Shown: positions 13,901 through 28,900, counted from the first letter of the stretch. The stretch: DNA of 64,000 nucleotides from Nemopilema nomurai (GCA_003864495.1 ML133474.1:598550-662549); one strand, 5' to 3'. The notes: a model not told the origin generated them from the letters alone. Numbers and translations are program-made.

Positions 13901-16900
13901 TTCTCAGACTCTAAAACATCGCTAAGACATTCCATAGTTTTTTTACCGTGTTGCAAATAGAATTTCATAAGGTGAGACATTTTGGCGAAGTCAGCCATCT
14001 TGCCCTTAAAAATCGCCTGAGATTGAGTTTTGATACAACATTTACTTTTAATGCCTCATCACAAGGCTTATGGATTGCGACCTTCAATTATTTCTAATAA
14101 TAACTTCGTAGATGGCCTAATCAAATTTAATTCTACCAACCACGAAATCAAGTATGAATAAGTTTCAAATTGTTTCGCATTTTCCCAAAGTACCGTAAAA
14201 CGCAGGTTCAACATTTCGAAACTTGGCGCACAAAGCCAACAAACAAAGACTCGGAACCTACCAATCCTATAAAGGCAAATAATGAAAGAAAAATTAGAGC
14301 AGCAAAAATTCTGGGAAATTCAACATGTGGCGAGAGAATGTTCACCATAGATATCATTAGAGGTACAGCAAAAAACGTGGTGGCAATTGTAATGTTGTAA
14401 CATGTGCACACTCTGGGTAATGAGCAAATGTGTGTAATCGGACAATTAAAGATACTCACGGTCGTTTTTAAATAACTATCAAGCTCCTCGCTCATGGAAA
14501 CAGGAAAAACCTGCACATCATTGAATTCGGGAGCCGATGAGCCCACGATGATTTCAGTATCGTGATCAGCGAAGTCGAAGAATTTGTAGACAGCATACGG
14601 GCTTGGTTGTTTACCTAGATGGCGAAATAGAATGATTCCATAGCACGTTTGATAAGGCAGCTGGTACCGTGGGTACGAGTAAGGTAGTTGAATAGAACAT
14701 CAAGTTTTCACACTTCTAGCCAAAGTTCATTTAATCATACTCTCCTGCAAGCAGCCAGCATTGATCAAGTAGCAGAGCCTGGAGCGTTTTATTTTACAAT
14801 GGATTCGGTTCGAGGTGTAAATGATTCTGTTATGCAAATAGAAACAGACTTTGCTTTGAAAAAACAAGCAATTAATTTCCAAAATTCTAATAAAAAATGG
14901 TTTTTTATTTTCTACACTACGTTTCGTGATTGAAAATTTGATGGTGCAGTGTACAACAAAGCAGAATTTTGAGTTAAAATTAGAGTTCTTAGTCAAAATT
15001 TACTTTCATGAACTCTCAGATGCTTAGATATAAATGGTTATAAATACACCATTTCGAAGAAGATGAAGAGGAAAATGAACAAGAAAATGAAGAAGAACAA
15101 GAACAGGATGAAGAAGAACAAGAACAGGATGAAGAAGAACAAGAACAGGATGAAGAAGAAGATGAAGAAGAAAATGAAGAAAATGAAGAAGGAAATGAAG
15201 AAGAAAATGAAGAAGAAAATGAAGAAGAACAAGAACAGGATGAAGATGAACAAGAACAGGATGAAGAACAAGATGAAGAAGAAAATGAAGAAGGAAATGA
15301 AGAAGAAAATGAAGAAGAACAAGGACAGGATGAAGAACAAGAACAGGATGAAGAAGAACATGAGGAACAGGATGAAGAAAAGGATGGAGAGGAAGATGAA
15401 GAAAAAAATGAAGAAAGAAATGAAGAAGAAAATGAAGAAGGAAATGAAGGGGAAAATGAAGAAAGAAATGAAGCAGAAAAATGAAGGAGGAAATAAAGAA
15501 GAAAATGAAGAAGAAAATGAAGAAAAACATGAACAGGATGAAGAAGAACAAGAACAGGATGAAGAAGAACATGAGGAACAGGATGAAGAAAAGGATGAAG
15601 AGGAAGATAAAGAAGAAGATGATGCAAAAGGGGATGACGAAGAGGAAGAATATAAAGAATATGAAGAAGTCGAAAAAGAAGATTGGGAAAAAAGATGATG
15701 AATAGGAAAGAGAAAAGGAGACGGAGAAAAAAATGATGAAGAGGAAAAAAAAGATAAAGAAAAAGATGATGAAGAAGAAACAGAAGTAAAAAAAGAAGAA
15801 GAAAACAAAACAATACAAGAAAAAAGCAATGATAGCAACAACAACAGCAACAGCAAAATCAGGAAAGACAAGAACAGTACAAGGGTTTAAGCGCTAAGCA
15901 TTGTGTCGAGTACGATAAGACCGGGAAAGTACCTGCGCTAGACTTCAGTTTGGTGCAGCGATGAATGGCAATCTTTAGCTCGTTGATACCAGATTCAAGG
16001 GTCAAAGATTTTTCTTCGTGGACATTGCTTGTAGTGTTTGAAGTTATGTACCCCAATGCTTTTGATCGTTCCTGATATTTAAAGATCGTAACAGTGTAAG
16101 AGCAAAGACCAGTGATTACTTGTAGCCTTAATGTGATTAAGTAGCCTTGTCTCCTTAAAGTGCATAATTATATCTAGAAATGTATCAAATGAATGTAAAT
16201 AATTGGTTCAAATTTTTGCGCCAAATACACTTTCAAAGGAATGATTGTGTCTTGCAGGGAATACTGCAAGCAAACTTAAATCGCTTGCTCAAAAAAAGCT
16301 CAAACTATGTTCCGAACAAACAAAAATTAGAAAAAGATTAAAATAGAGAAACTTTAGAAGACTCTGATTGGTATCAGAAGATGTTTTAGGGGGAGTCAAG
16401 ATTGGACAAGAAATTCTTACCTTGTAGAGTCTTAGAGCCTGCTCCATTGGCACCCGAAGTCGTATCCAATATTCAAGAACGGCCACTTCGTCGTTGTTAT
16501 CAACCCCTTTATAGAACAATTGGGATGGGATATAAACAGTGCATTTTTCTACTAAAATGGGATGTAGATTACAACAATAGCTTATACAGCCTATAGACCA
16601 AACAACATATGAACATATGTTATAGTTCTAAAATACTTAATGCTTTGAATTAACTAAGACAGAACATAGAGAATATCTAAGTCTAGTTACTTTCAAATTT
16701 TATCTCAAAGTCATGAAAGAGAAAGCAACGTAGACTTGAAAGAGCATCTAGAAACATGTCATATAGATGATTTAATGATGACATAAAAATGACACATGCA
16801 CACTGCATAAAATATTAGAAATGGTATACTCCAGAAAAACGACACAAAGGAAAACTAATGATAGCAGTTAAAAGAAAACAGTACCTAGCAACTTGAGCGT

Positions 16901-19900
16901 GCCATAAACGCGTCCTTGACTCTTGTCTAGTAATCCATTCATACGCAATTTACCAGTAGCTATGGTTTTGTACTCCGTGCCAACGGCCTGATGAAACTCA
17001 ATACGTATCGACTCCTTTTGAATATAGTGCAGGAAAAAGTCATCCACATTCACAATGTACTGGGAAGTAAATCCAAACACAGGCCTAGAAGAAATCGAAG
17101 CCAAAATCAAAATATCGTATAAAAATATTCCAGCGGTTTTACTCTCGTCTTTCAAGCCAGTGCTTATTTAGTTTAGGAGCAGACTTTTCGAAACAGAGAA
17201 TTTAAACGTTATTGTGTTTTCGTACATAATTTGATCGACATTAGTTTCAAAAGGCAGCTCTTCACAAATGTGAACTGTATCGTGCTTCTATGGCCTCTAT
17301 TTAATCGGTTATATGCACTCGCAACCATTGTTCCATTCACATAACTGGCACTCTAGGCACCCTATAAAGGCACTCTTCACTTAACTGTTTTTAGTCCAAG
17401 GCCACCAGTGCAGTATTACATGATATCTCAAGTTCATCGCACGTGCGCAGTGCAAAGACTGCATGATCAACAAAGGAGTTATCCAGAATCAAACGATAAT
17501 GTATAGTTCCCACCCATAGAGGACCCTTTCAGTTGTCTTGATTCTTTTCCTATGAGCTGGCTTGATCAGCCTTACTGTGCGTGAGCCCTTGATCCTACAA
17601 AATTTCTCTTGCACGCATACTTGGTGGGGCTTTCAAAAGACCCACCTTGCCTAAGTCTCCATCGACCAAAGCATATCCGTTGGACTAGGGATTCGCTCGC
17701 AGGTCAACAATTTTATTGGACGTACAAACAACTTCATAGCATTGATGTGTAATCAAATCTAATTAAGTCACTACAAACGGTCTTTTCAAATAAATACGTT
17801 TAAGTCAGTAAAAGGTTAACGCTATACTTTCTTAATCGATTCTTGTCCTCTACTGATTCTCTGATAAACTAAGAACATTGACTATAAAATTGCCCTGACG
17901 CAGCTAATTTGAGTTCATTTCCAAGATCTCAAAACAAAACAAAGGAAACTAAAATGCAAATCAAGTACCTCTGTCCGCTGATAACTGGAGTTGCTTGCAT
18001 TTCGAATTCGAAAAATTCCCACGTGAAAAACGTGACTGGCTCTGCATTACCAAATATCGCTAATCCCTGTTTGGTTATGATGGCCTGGAAAGATATGACA
18101 CCGTTAGGAAACGGAATACGCACATAAGTTATGTCTAAGTCATGTCGCTGATGCCCATGAGGCTGTCATCAGCAGGATTTGAGCTCATGCTCCTTTACAG
18201 AAAGACAACAAACTGAAATGCCAACTCTCCAGTGTATGTTCTTTAAAGTGCAGAATAGCAAATAACAGAAACTAGATCCACCAAATGTTCCGAGACCAAC
18301 AAAACATTCTGAGTGGGTCTCATCACATGCAATAAAGAGTTATGGAAGGACACTTTTAATATACTGGTTTGTAAACCAATTGTTCATTAATCAGTAGCAC
18401 TGCAGTTGAAGAGGAGAAAATTAAAGCCAATTCCATTGTCTTCAAAAGGGAGTTCATTCGAGAAGCAAAATATGTTAAATACCATTCAAGCATCTAGAAA
18501 AATTTCTAAAAAGAAAAAAGCACTAAAATAGTTGCATCAAAGCTTGGAATTTCATAAACCAATGCCGTTTTTCTCATTACCTTCTTCCTCATTTTGCTTC
18601 CTCTATTTAAATAATTACAGCTATTTTTCACAAACGATTAAAAATTACTTGCCTTTGCCATGTGTATTTCCAACACGTTCTGGCCTCGCTCTAATTCATA
18701 ATTTACATCAACTGCATTTTCGTCTTGCGCCGACTCCAATTCATGCTAGAAAATGTTTGCATCAATTGGTTACAAGGCAATGACAAAGGATGTTGCAAGA
18801 TGACGTCACACAAAAAGCAGAGCCCAGACCCCAATCTTCAGGCTGTGCTCGTCGTAGAAACATTACATAACAACATTCAAAGTATCAATGGAGATACTCG
18901 AATACTTTGAAGAGGTATAGCCTTCGCTAGCAACGTGAGCCCTACCATCATAAAACTACCTCATCAGAGTGGTTCTCCTTATCCAAGTTTGAAACTCACA
19001 ACCACTAAAAACCCGAAACAATCCACAATAACCCAACATAGTACAAAAAGTCCAACAAAATTACTGCATTACAGTAAGTATTACAAGAATGACGAACTTA
19101 CCAACTCTGCTGGCTCGATTTTGTATTGTTTTGTTCCATAGGCAATGTCTTTAAGCTGAGCTTCCAGTTTCTGAGAACGATAGGTTGAGGCAACAGTTCC
19201 AAATACAACAACGTAATTTACCAGCGTATGGGAAACAAGTTGCAAGTGATTTCTGGTGAAGTGATTCTATCGAGTGATTATTCAGCATGAGGTACGGTCC
19301 TGTTATAATTTTTGCTAAAAATTCTAGAACATGTTTGAGCAAACAAAATGATCAAACTTCTTTGCAAACGTCTGCAAAAAACACTGCTGTCACTAACTCT
19401 GCCTTTTAAAATAGCTGTTTTCGTTTTTCTAAAGCGTGGTTACAGTACACTTACTTCTGAAGTAATGAAACGAAAGATTGAAATTAAATGCCAGTCTACG
19501 TTTTTCAATTGAATACGTATGTAGCCACTGGTACTACACTCAAAGGGTGTGAGTTGAGAAATGGTTGCCGCAAACAAACTACTGCGTCAAAATGCTTGCT
19601 ATGGGAAAAAACTTTGAGTGACCCTATAAATAAACATACTAAACAATACTGTGTTGGCTGTTAGTAACGTCTTAACGTTTTGAGGTGGTGATAAGAAAAC
19701 GTAAATCAACCATACGCACAAAGAAAAGAATCAGAAATTCCAATATTGCAGCTTCGTGCTCAGCAAGCGAGAAGATACACTTCATTAGCCGAAAGAAAAG
19801 ATAAAACACTAAAATATGGCTCAAAGTGTTTCACTTCCAGAAAATGTTGTGGAGAGACAGGTTGATGGAGTGAAAACTCCAAGGAAAGCAGCAATGCCGA

Positions 19901-22900
19901 ATCAAGAAAAAGCATGTAGTTGTTCTTTGGACACCGTGTAAACGGGACACTATATTTGATTGGCAGTAAACTAGGGACTTTCAGTGTTAGTTGAGACCAT
20001 TACAAAAGAACAATATAAAATAAACTGACCATAGCGTTGCTCAAGCTGAGTAAAAGCATTTCATTTTTGGCACGTGCCTGTGTGAAAATTTGCACCTCTG
20101 ACCAATACTACATTGGAGATTGCTTAATTTCCTGAATATGCACCTTTACTCTTTATGAAACGTGATCTTAACTTGAAGGAACCTTATCCTGCCGGCTAAA
20201 CCACTGACACTACTCAGCATACCTTGATTCTCTCAGCTCTAATATCAAGCATTTCCGCGTATTCTTTCACTCTTGAGTCGCAATCCCTTTTAAGCTCATC
20301 CATATTCCGCGTTGTTATCTCCACCTATGGCAGTTACATAGAGGACAACCATGACCTTGCAATTAAAAGCGCAACAGTTCTGTCAAGTAATGTTCAGAGA
20401 AAAGCAAAAGTAGTATGATTTGCAACAGTGACTAAGTCGAGCTAATGCTGGGCGGAAAATGTAAATCTGCTATTCTTGATACGGGCAGGGTCGAAAACAG
20501 TGGGATTTAAACATATTGGCAGAATTGGATGGAGAGTCTAAACAGGGCCTTATTTTTTAGATTGTTAGAACACCAACGGAAAAAAAAGCTAGAAAGAGAG
20601 GGGACTTAAAAAGAGAGGGGACTTAAAAAGAGATGGGACTTAAAAAGAGAGGGGACTTAAAAAGAGAGGGGACTTAAAAAGAGATGGGACTTAAAAAGAG
20701 AGGGGACTTAAAAAGAGAGGGGACTTAAAAAGAGAGAGCACTTAAAAAGAGAAGGGACTTAAAAAGAGAGGGGACTTAAAAAGAGAGGGGACATAAAAAG
20801 AGAGAGCACCTCCTTTTGGTAGTCCTTGTTGATCTTGCTCTGCATCTTTAGCATGTTGCGTGTTTTTTCCAACTCGTTTATCGTTTCAGCGTGAGAGGTT
20901 TGAAGTTCTAGCAGCTGTTTTCGCAGGTCTTTTCAATAAAAAAATCAAATTCCAAAAAAGACATGAAAAGTTGCGGAAAAGGGTCTTTCACGTTTTCCAT
21001 GGATCTCAAACATAGACTAAGTAACTATTTATAAAAAATTTTTGCAAAAAAGCCCTTAATTCACTTTGATCAGAATTGACTGCAGTATACAAGCCTTTCT
21101 TTTACGGCATTAGATTTTCTTAGGTATTTTGAATGAAAAAAACTAAAACTCACTTCTCATTTATATTCTTACTGCTTTGCACCCTATTAACAACTTATTC
21201 AATTGAAAAACCAGAAAAATTAAAACAGTTGAAAAAGCCATCCACATTCATGGCCTGGGAACATATGCTTCCCTTCGAAAGGCTTCAGTGCGCTCACTAA
21301 AAATTAAGTAATTAAGTAATTAAGTACTTCTCCCTCCTTTAAGTAATTAAGAAAAAGCCATTCAGAAACAATTCCTCGAATTTCTGAAAAACCCCGAGAG
21401 CATTGTTTGGCAAATCTTGGTCTTCTTTTCGTTCAACCTACGTTTCATGCGCAGAACGTGATATAACATGAGACCTGGGCAATAGGGCTTTTAGTGGCTA
21501 GGTTAAAGATGCCACGAGGCATGTCATATGAATAGAACGGTTCAAGTAGGACATGAACAAATAGTAAACAGACTTCCTCCAATGCCATGAAAAGTAAAAG
21601 CAAAGATTTGGAATATCACCTTGGCTCATTTCCTCTTCGACTTGCCCCAAGAAACTAAGTTCTTGGCTCTGTTTCTCCTTCCGCGTCTACAAGTAGATCA
21701 TATGGTCAGACTGACTTCGATGGTTATGTCTCTCAGCTCTTGGACATATAAGCGGCAAGTGGAACGGGGCTCATCAATAATAAATCTTTTCAAGCTTTTC
21801 ATATGCCATACAACATTTTCCCATGACACTTGTTGAAGAAGACAGGATTATGACTTCACTGGGTGATTGGCTCAACTGAAATCCTTTCAAAAGCAACGCA
21901 GATAGTTGGGGAACTAAGGGAGAACGTGAGCTGACATAACAACAGAGTTATTAATGGCACATTAAACAGCTTTAAGTGAAAACACTAGCTCAGGCTAGCG
22001 AGAGTACCTTGATTAAAATCAATGCTTCCTGCATCTCATCGAAGTCAATATTGCTTTCCTAAAACAAATGATAAGTTAAAAACAGATTCCCTTCATTCAC
22101 TTATGGCCTACGTTTATGGAGCCGGGCCTACTTTTATGGAGTCGGGCCTACTTTTATGGAGCCGGGCCTACTTTTTCTGGAATCGGGCCTACTTTTCTGG
22201 AGCCGGGCCTACTTTTCTGGAGCCAGGCCTACTTTTCTGGAACCGGGCCTACAATTCTGGAGCCGGGCCTACTTTTCTGGAACCGGGCCTACTTTTCTGG
22301 AGCCAGGCCTACTTTTCTGGAACCGGGCCTACAATTCTGGAGCCGGGCCTACTTTTCTGGAACCGGGCCTACTTTTCTGGAGCCGGGCCTACTTTTATGG
22401 AGCCGGGCCTACTTTTCTAGAGCCGGGCCTACTTTTTTTGGAATCGGGCCTACTTTTCTGGAGCCGGGCCTACTTTTCTGGAGCCAGGCCTACTTTTCTG
22501 GAACCGGGCCTACAATTCTGGAGCCGGGCCTACTTTTCTGGAGCCGGGCCTACTTTTCTGGAGCCAGGCCTACTTTTCTGGAACCGGGCCTACAATTCTG
22601 GAGCCGGGCCTACTTTTCTGGAACCGGGCCTACTTTTCTGGAGCCGGGCCTACTTTTATGGAGCCGGGCCTACTTTTCTAGAGCCGGGCCTACTTTTCTA
22701 GAGCCGGGCCTACTTTTCTGGAGCCGGGCCTACTTTTATGGAGCCGGGCCTACTTTTATGGAGCCGGGCCTGCATGTATTAAGCGGGGCCTTCTTTAATA
22801 GAGGCTGCTTTTACTTGGCTAGCTCTCTTTGTCAGCTCGACCAATAAGAAAAATCGCCAAAAATATGTAAGTAACTATAGCTTTAGTGGTACACGGAGGT

Positions 22901-25900
22901 GGTTGAGAGTATAATAGCGGGATTTCATGAATTAGCAAATTTTAGATTCGGGAGGCGATCACTGATGATTGAAACTGTGAATACACAGACACCGCCAGTG
23001 CGCTGTAGGTTGGAGAATTACGTCTTAGAGAAATCAAAAGGACTAAATGATTTAATAATTCATAGAGTTCTGATTCAGTGTCATTCTCAAAACTGTGACA
23101 CTCTTCAGAGTATGCAAACGAAAAATAGGAGTAACAGCAAAAGTAAAATAACAATTACAATTGTATTTGCAACATCATAAAGAAGTCAGAAAAACAATAA
23201 ATGTCATACCTTTGAAAAGAATTTCATTTTGTCCGCCAGATCTTCATAAAGTTCCTTTTGTGAGTAATAATTGACCCTTGTTTCTTTAAGATCGTTTTGA
23301 ATCTTTTCATTTTCGTCTGAATAGGAAAACAAAAACTTATTTTTCTTCATTTTCTGTTTCACTGCATGTCTGTTTTTCCCGCTTCACTTCCCTCTTGTTA
23401 AAAGAGGAAAACCAACAGAAACAGTAGCATAGCCTATCTTCTCTACAATTTATATTTAGGAAAAGTAACCTATAAATAAGAGGCAGTCACAATCGATAAA
23501 ACTCTAAGAATACTTTGCTTTTCGTCGAGTTGTTTTCCTTAGAACAGTGCAGTAGAACACGATCCAAACCTTTTTCGCGCGACAATTTATCAAGCAATTC
23601 ATTCTTTTCCAAAATATCAGCTTTTGATACGGCTTCAAGTTGCGATATTTTTACCTGAAAATAATGTTATATTTTCAAACACACAAAAAATGAAAAAAAA
23701 CATTGAAAATTTATTCAGTTATTCTGGGATTGAAAACACGCGGCCATAATCATTGTTCTTAGTCAATTACATAGCAGGAATAAACCTCGACCATTATAAT
23801 GTATTCTCCAATGGCGTCCTAACGGGCTAAAGTATTCACTGTCTAATTATTTGTTGAATATTACTGTGTATGTATTATCATAATCTAGTACATGTGTATG
23901 TAGTGTTACAATTTTACTTTTGGTTTACATTTATATTAACGTACTGTTTTAAGTAATTCATGAATGTAAGTTTGTTACTCGAATGAAAAAAACACGGCCA
24001 CAAACCCATTTCAATTGCGAGACAGAACTTAATTTTAAACAATGTCCAAAAATGTCCTTTGACACGAAAGACTGGTTACAAAATGAATATAAAAAGGCCC
24101 ATCTTGGATCAAGAATTCTGGGTGGATTAGAAAAGGCCCTGAATCTAGTTCACAAGGAAATTACTGGCATCGCTTGGAACATCGAAGTCGGGATGAAGAA
24201 ACAGCCTTGGATTGAAGCTTACTTGATATTCTCTTTCTTTCTGTCTGAACCTACGTTCTCTTTCGGCGTCGAATGTACTGGAAGACAGATTCACAAGATA
24301 CACGCCTTGTGTGAAAATGATGCATGAATAAAAAGGATATTCACATGATAAAGGCTCCTGAAGGGTTATGGTAAGTAGACGGGAGAACATTTTGTAGCGC
24401 ATGTCTCCCATCGAAAAAACCAACTGGCCAACTTTTGTATCAGCATATACCCAAATCTTTAATACACAGTCAACGGAATACATCAACACCAAATACAAGT
24501 CTTCATTCATGCGACGAAATCCTATTTTTAATCAGAAGATCCCCATTACGACTATAATTTCAAGATTTATACCATGCACTCTTTAAAAAGAATCATGACA
24601 TACATTATTCCTACTGCATCAGTACAATGCTTAAGTTAGTTTTTTAGAAACATTTAAGGATTCAACATTTAAGTTCTAAGGCTCAGAATTCATAACCAAC
24701 ATTTATAAATAAAGAAGGTTTTACTTCAAATATCTATAGACATAATCATTACAAAGTTATTTACCCGCTTCAATAAATTCTAAATTGCTTGGAAATAAAA
24801 CTAGAGTTGCATCGGAAGCAGATTAAAACATTAATACCTTTGCAGAATTCTTTCTTGGGCATCTTTGAGGACATCGTTTTCAGCTTTCAAGTCAGCAATC
24901 GTCTCATCTTTCTAAGAGCCGAACATATGCACAGTGAATAGCGACTTTTATTTTCACGTAAATACTCTGTGTAGTTTACAAAAGGTAATCTACATCTGTT
25001 CAGGCACATGCAATGACTTGTCAATAGGAAAATTCCGAAAATAATGCCAGAAATTACAATTTATAGCCTAAAGGGCAATTTTGCTTTAAAATGTCGCATT
25101 CCCCTAAGTGGATGAGAAACGGCTTGGAAAAGAAAATGTTGGTACCTCGGATAACGTTTTCTTCATAAATTCAGCATGTCGTATTTCGTTTTGGAAAGTG
25201 GAATTTCTTGCTTGTTCCTGATGAAAACAAACGTATCTATCAGCAAAACATACATATTTGATTTCAGAGTGGTTCCAGATAATCACGCACGATCACAGAA
25301 GGAACAGCTTATTGTCCATGAGGGTAATGCAGAACAGATGAGATCAAGAGATTCAAAAAGACACATTAACTGAAATGGAAATTAACAAGAAGAAAACCGC
25401 TTTCATCGAGGAAAACAAATCTGGCGTTAAAATAGCTAGATGAAGATATAAGCTAGAAGATGTAAAAAACAAAGATTTAAAGGCGGATCTCCACCAGGTG
25501 ATTTTTCAGGCGGTTTTCAGAAAATTTCGCAACTACACATGCGCAGTAGGTGAAAATATAATCTCGACGAAAAGTAGAACCGAGATAAACTTTTCGTCAG
25601 AGTTCTGACGATTTTAAAATTTGTAGCCATTTTAGCTAAAAAAACTGTTGCCTGTACACCCGTGGCCATTGGGCCAATAAATTGCTACACTTTCACAAAA
25701 GAATTAATTATTCCATTGCAGAAATAGGATTTAGGTAGCAATTTTCATCAAACAGTATAGGAAAATAGTTTAAACTTTGCATTAAAAGTATGTCATTAAA
25801 TAATAGATCTAACTTGTCTTAGCTTACTACATTAGGTACATTTGTATTAAATCAATGCAACTTTTCAACAATAATTTTTCAGCTGTGTGCAATAATCACT

Positions 25901-28900
25901 TGTACCAAGTTGATATTCTTCGAAAAGCAATTTCATTCTACATAAACTAAGTGTTGACTTGCAATGGGTTCTGCATTTTACACTTCTACAGCTTCTACAG
26001 ACAGTTAGCTTTTAACGGACAATAAACAACTTTCAATAAAGTTGGCACAAAAAGGTATTGTACCAGTATGACATAGGTGTGCATAGGTGCAGCTCATCTT
26101 ATTTCAAGGAACATATACTATCTATGAATTTCTAGCTGCTCTCAAATCGTTATCTTCCCTACAACATTGAAACTACTTTCTTTAAGAAGAGCAATCCAAC
26201 ATATGCGAGCGGGAAAGTAGCTGATTATAAATGCAAGGCAAGGAAAAGGATACTTCATTACAATTCAACTAGGAACAGAATCTTTGTACACAGAGCAACA
26301 GTAATAGATTTAAGTATCAATTTGAAGGCTTGGTGAGATATAAAAGATACCACAGCTGAGAAAGCCCTCGTGTGAACAAGCAACCGCAGCAGAATCGAGG
26401 TTGAATTGTGGCATTTCTCAGTAAAAACTGCAAAAATAAACTGAGAAAAATGTCAAACCTCCTTCAATTTAAAAGTAAGTGTCTCCATTTCGCCAAGTGC
26501 CTTCTCGTTGCTAGATTTCAACTTTTCCAACATCTTAAAAGACCCAACATAGAAACATAAGCTTCTTCAAAGCACATTGAATTTGATTTAATAATACAAT
26601 TGTATTGTAGAATTGTAGAAAATATTTCAAAGCACAATCAACAATATCAGCAAGCAAAAGGATTAGAAGGGTAATGCTCTGGGTGGATCCATTCTTAGAG
26701 CCACTAAAGGAAGAACTAGCGCGTGTCATTGCACAACAAAGCATACTTCAGAGAGTGAAATCATACTTTTGCAGTGGAAACACACGGCCTGTGATACAAA
26801 CTTGGTCAACTAATAAACTCAATAAGACACAGCAAAGAAGAGAAAATCCTTCACTACTGTGCGCTGTACATCCCTACATACGTGACGATCAGAAAGGCCA
26901 TTTTATTTAGACCAAACGTTCCTGCACCTGTTGGACATTGTAAAATTTCGACTGCATGACTTCGAGTTTATTTGATTTTTCTTTAATTTCCCTTTCAAGG
27001 CGTATTAGCTCGACGTTTTCTTGCATACTTGCTCTGAAATGAGTTTAAGTAAAACAAAAAATCATATTATAATCAAATAGTAAATAATATCAACGGCTCT
27101 CTTGGGTTTAGAGAGTACGAAAAATTGTTCTTTAGCATTTGCACGCAGCCTGCTTGCATTAGTCTCACAAAAACGTTTGCAAACGCAGCTGGTGAAAATT
27201 ATTGTTAATTTAATTGATACCAAACTATTGTAAATTAAACTAGAAAACATGGAAATCAAGCCTCGTTTACACTTTAAGCAATCGAGGCCTGTGGACATCG
27301 TCATTGGAAAAAGGACCAGCCTCGTTTCTCATCTCTCATCTCTCTTGTCACCGTTGGATAGCAGGCGAGCGCTGGAATTGTGGATCGCACTAGCGAGGTC
27401 CAACCGAACGCGTTCAGCACTTGAATCATGGGCACTAGCTTGGCTACATCACGTGCAAAATGCTATTGTCGTTGATACGGTCAGCCCGCGTACGTCTCCC
27501 AACTAAACAGCTAGAATAACAGGCCACTTACTTCTTCATTTCGCTTATCTTGGATTCAAAGTTCAGCTTCTCCTCCTCGTGTTCAAGTCTCATTTTGCGA
27601 CTCTGAAAAAACAAAGATGGGTTTAAAACATGTACACGAGAAAAAACTTCCGGCATAATCCCTAAGTGAACGGCTTTGTAGGTACCGAATAACCATGGCG
27701 CGATTTCAGATTTTGATAGTAGAACCACGTTGAAATAGCGTCTTATACATAATACAAATACACTATAAAATTGACAATTACATTGCTCTTCTTTGTGTGT
27801 TGATAAAACTAGCGTTAGTTGGCTATGTCCACTAGCACACCATCACTTTGCTGGACAATTTCGACACAACCTCATTACTTTTAAAGAATAATCAAGAGCA
27901 CTAGGTATGGGCACCTTCTCTCTCAGCTTCTCGCCCTCGTTTTCAAGTCCACGGATCTGCTCGTGCAGTGATGCAACCAGGTCCTCCCTGTCAAGGCAAA
28001 GACGTCTTTACGCATGCCTCAAGTTATAAGGTTGGGGTTTCCGGGTGTTAGGCCCCTTGGTCCGCCTGCCTGCTCTTCAACTCGATCAAAAGTACTTGTA
28101 GCATAAGTGACTGGGTTTTCTACACCAGTATTGACCAGCCTACGTTCTCATCGACTAGTGATACGTTTTTAGGCATGGCTCTTCATTAACAATATGATCG
28201 CTCATAGAAATTAAACGCTGATGATAAACAGTATGACACGTGACACTATTATTTTCCTATGAAACACTGAAACTGGTATGACGTGAGTGCTTAATTAAAT
28301 AATGACTAAAATGCGAAATTGATTTGAAAATCCATGCATTAAAAACATTGCATTAGAGAAAACGTATACGTTCACTAACATATTTGAATGATGGACTTTC
28401 CTTCACCTTTTAGGCAAGTGACGAAACAAGTTTCTAGTAAATATTCAGATTCGACTTCAAAAACGCACTTATTTGGTCGTGGGATGCAACACAAATTTGA
28501 CTTCAAGATTTGTGGTGGAACAAATGCTCGTTGGCTAGATTCTTGAACATCTGTTTAGTACAGCTTATGGCATCGGGTCGGCGCAAAAAGTAAAGGGTCG
28601 GTTGAAAGGGACTTACAGTTCTCTTTTCTCTATCCGTGTCTCTTCAAGCAAGCTGTGTCCGTACCTACAAAAGTATCAAATGAATTCGATTTGCGTTCAT
28701 ATGGCTTTCGAAGAACATTTGGTTGGAGACGAATTAAGATAGTCTAGAGGCTCTCCGGGAATACACACAAAACAAATATTGTGACATTATTCTCGCGCAA
28801 AAAGTTTTGGAGAACCGCTAACGAAAAGCAACACAAACTATATATCTAGCTGGATACTAACGAACTGAGGACTTCAAAAAAAGGGAAAGAAGCGCAAGTA

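Noticed and set aside
15016..15871. Long reading frames on both strands (Lys/Glu-rich on plus, Ser/Phe/Leu-rich on minus)
   Set aside because: They arise from stop-poor simple sequence inside an RPGRIP1L intron; several frames are open at once and no splice or start context supports a protein.
22022..22847. Plus-strand frames of up to 243 codons with [16 protein letters not shown] repeats
   Set aside because: All three frames read the same 20-bp repeat and the array is an antisense intron sequence.
24278..24510. Minus frame extending well upstream of RPGRIP1L exon 16
   Set aside because: Only 24277-24223 matches the family; the upstream part is intron read-through with a clear acceptor (CTTCCAG) at its end.
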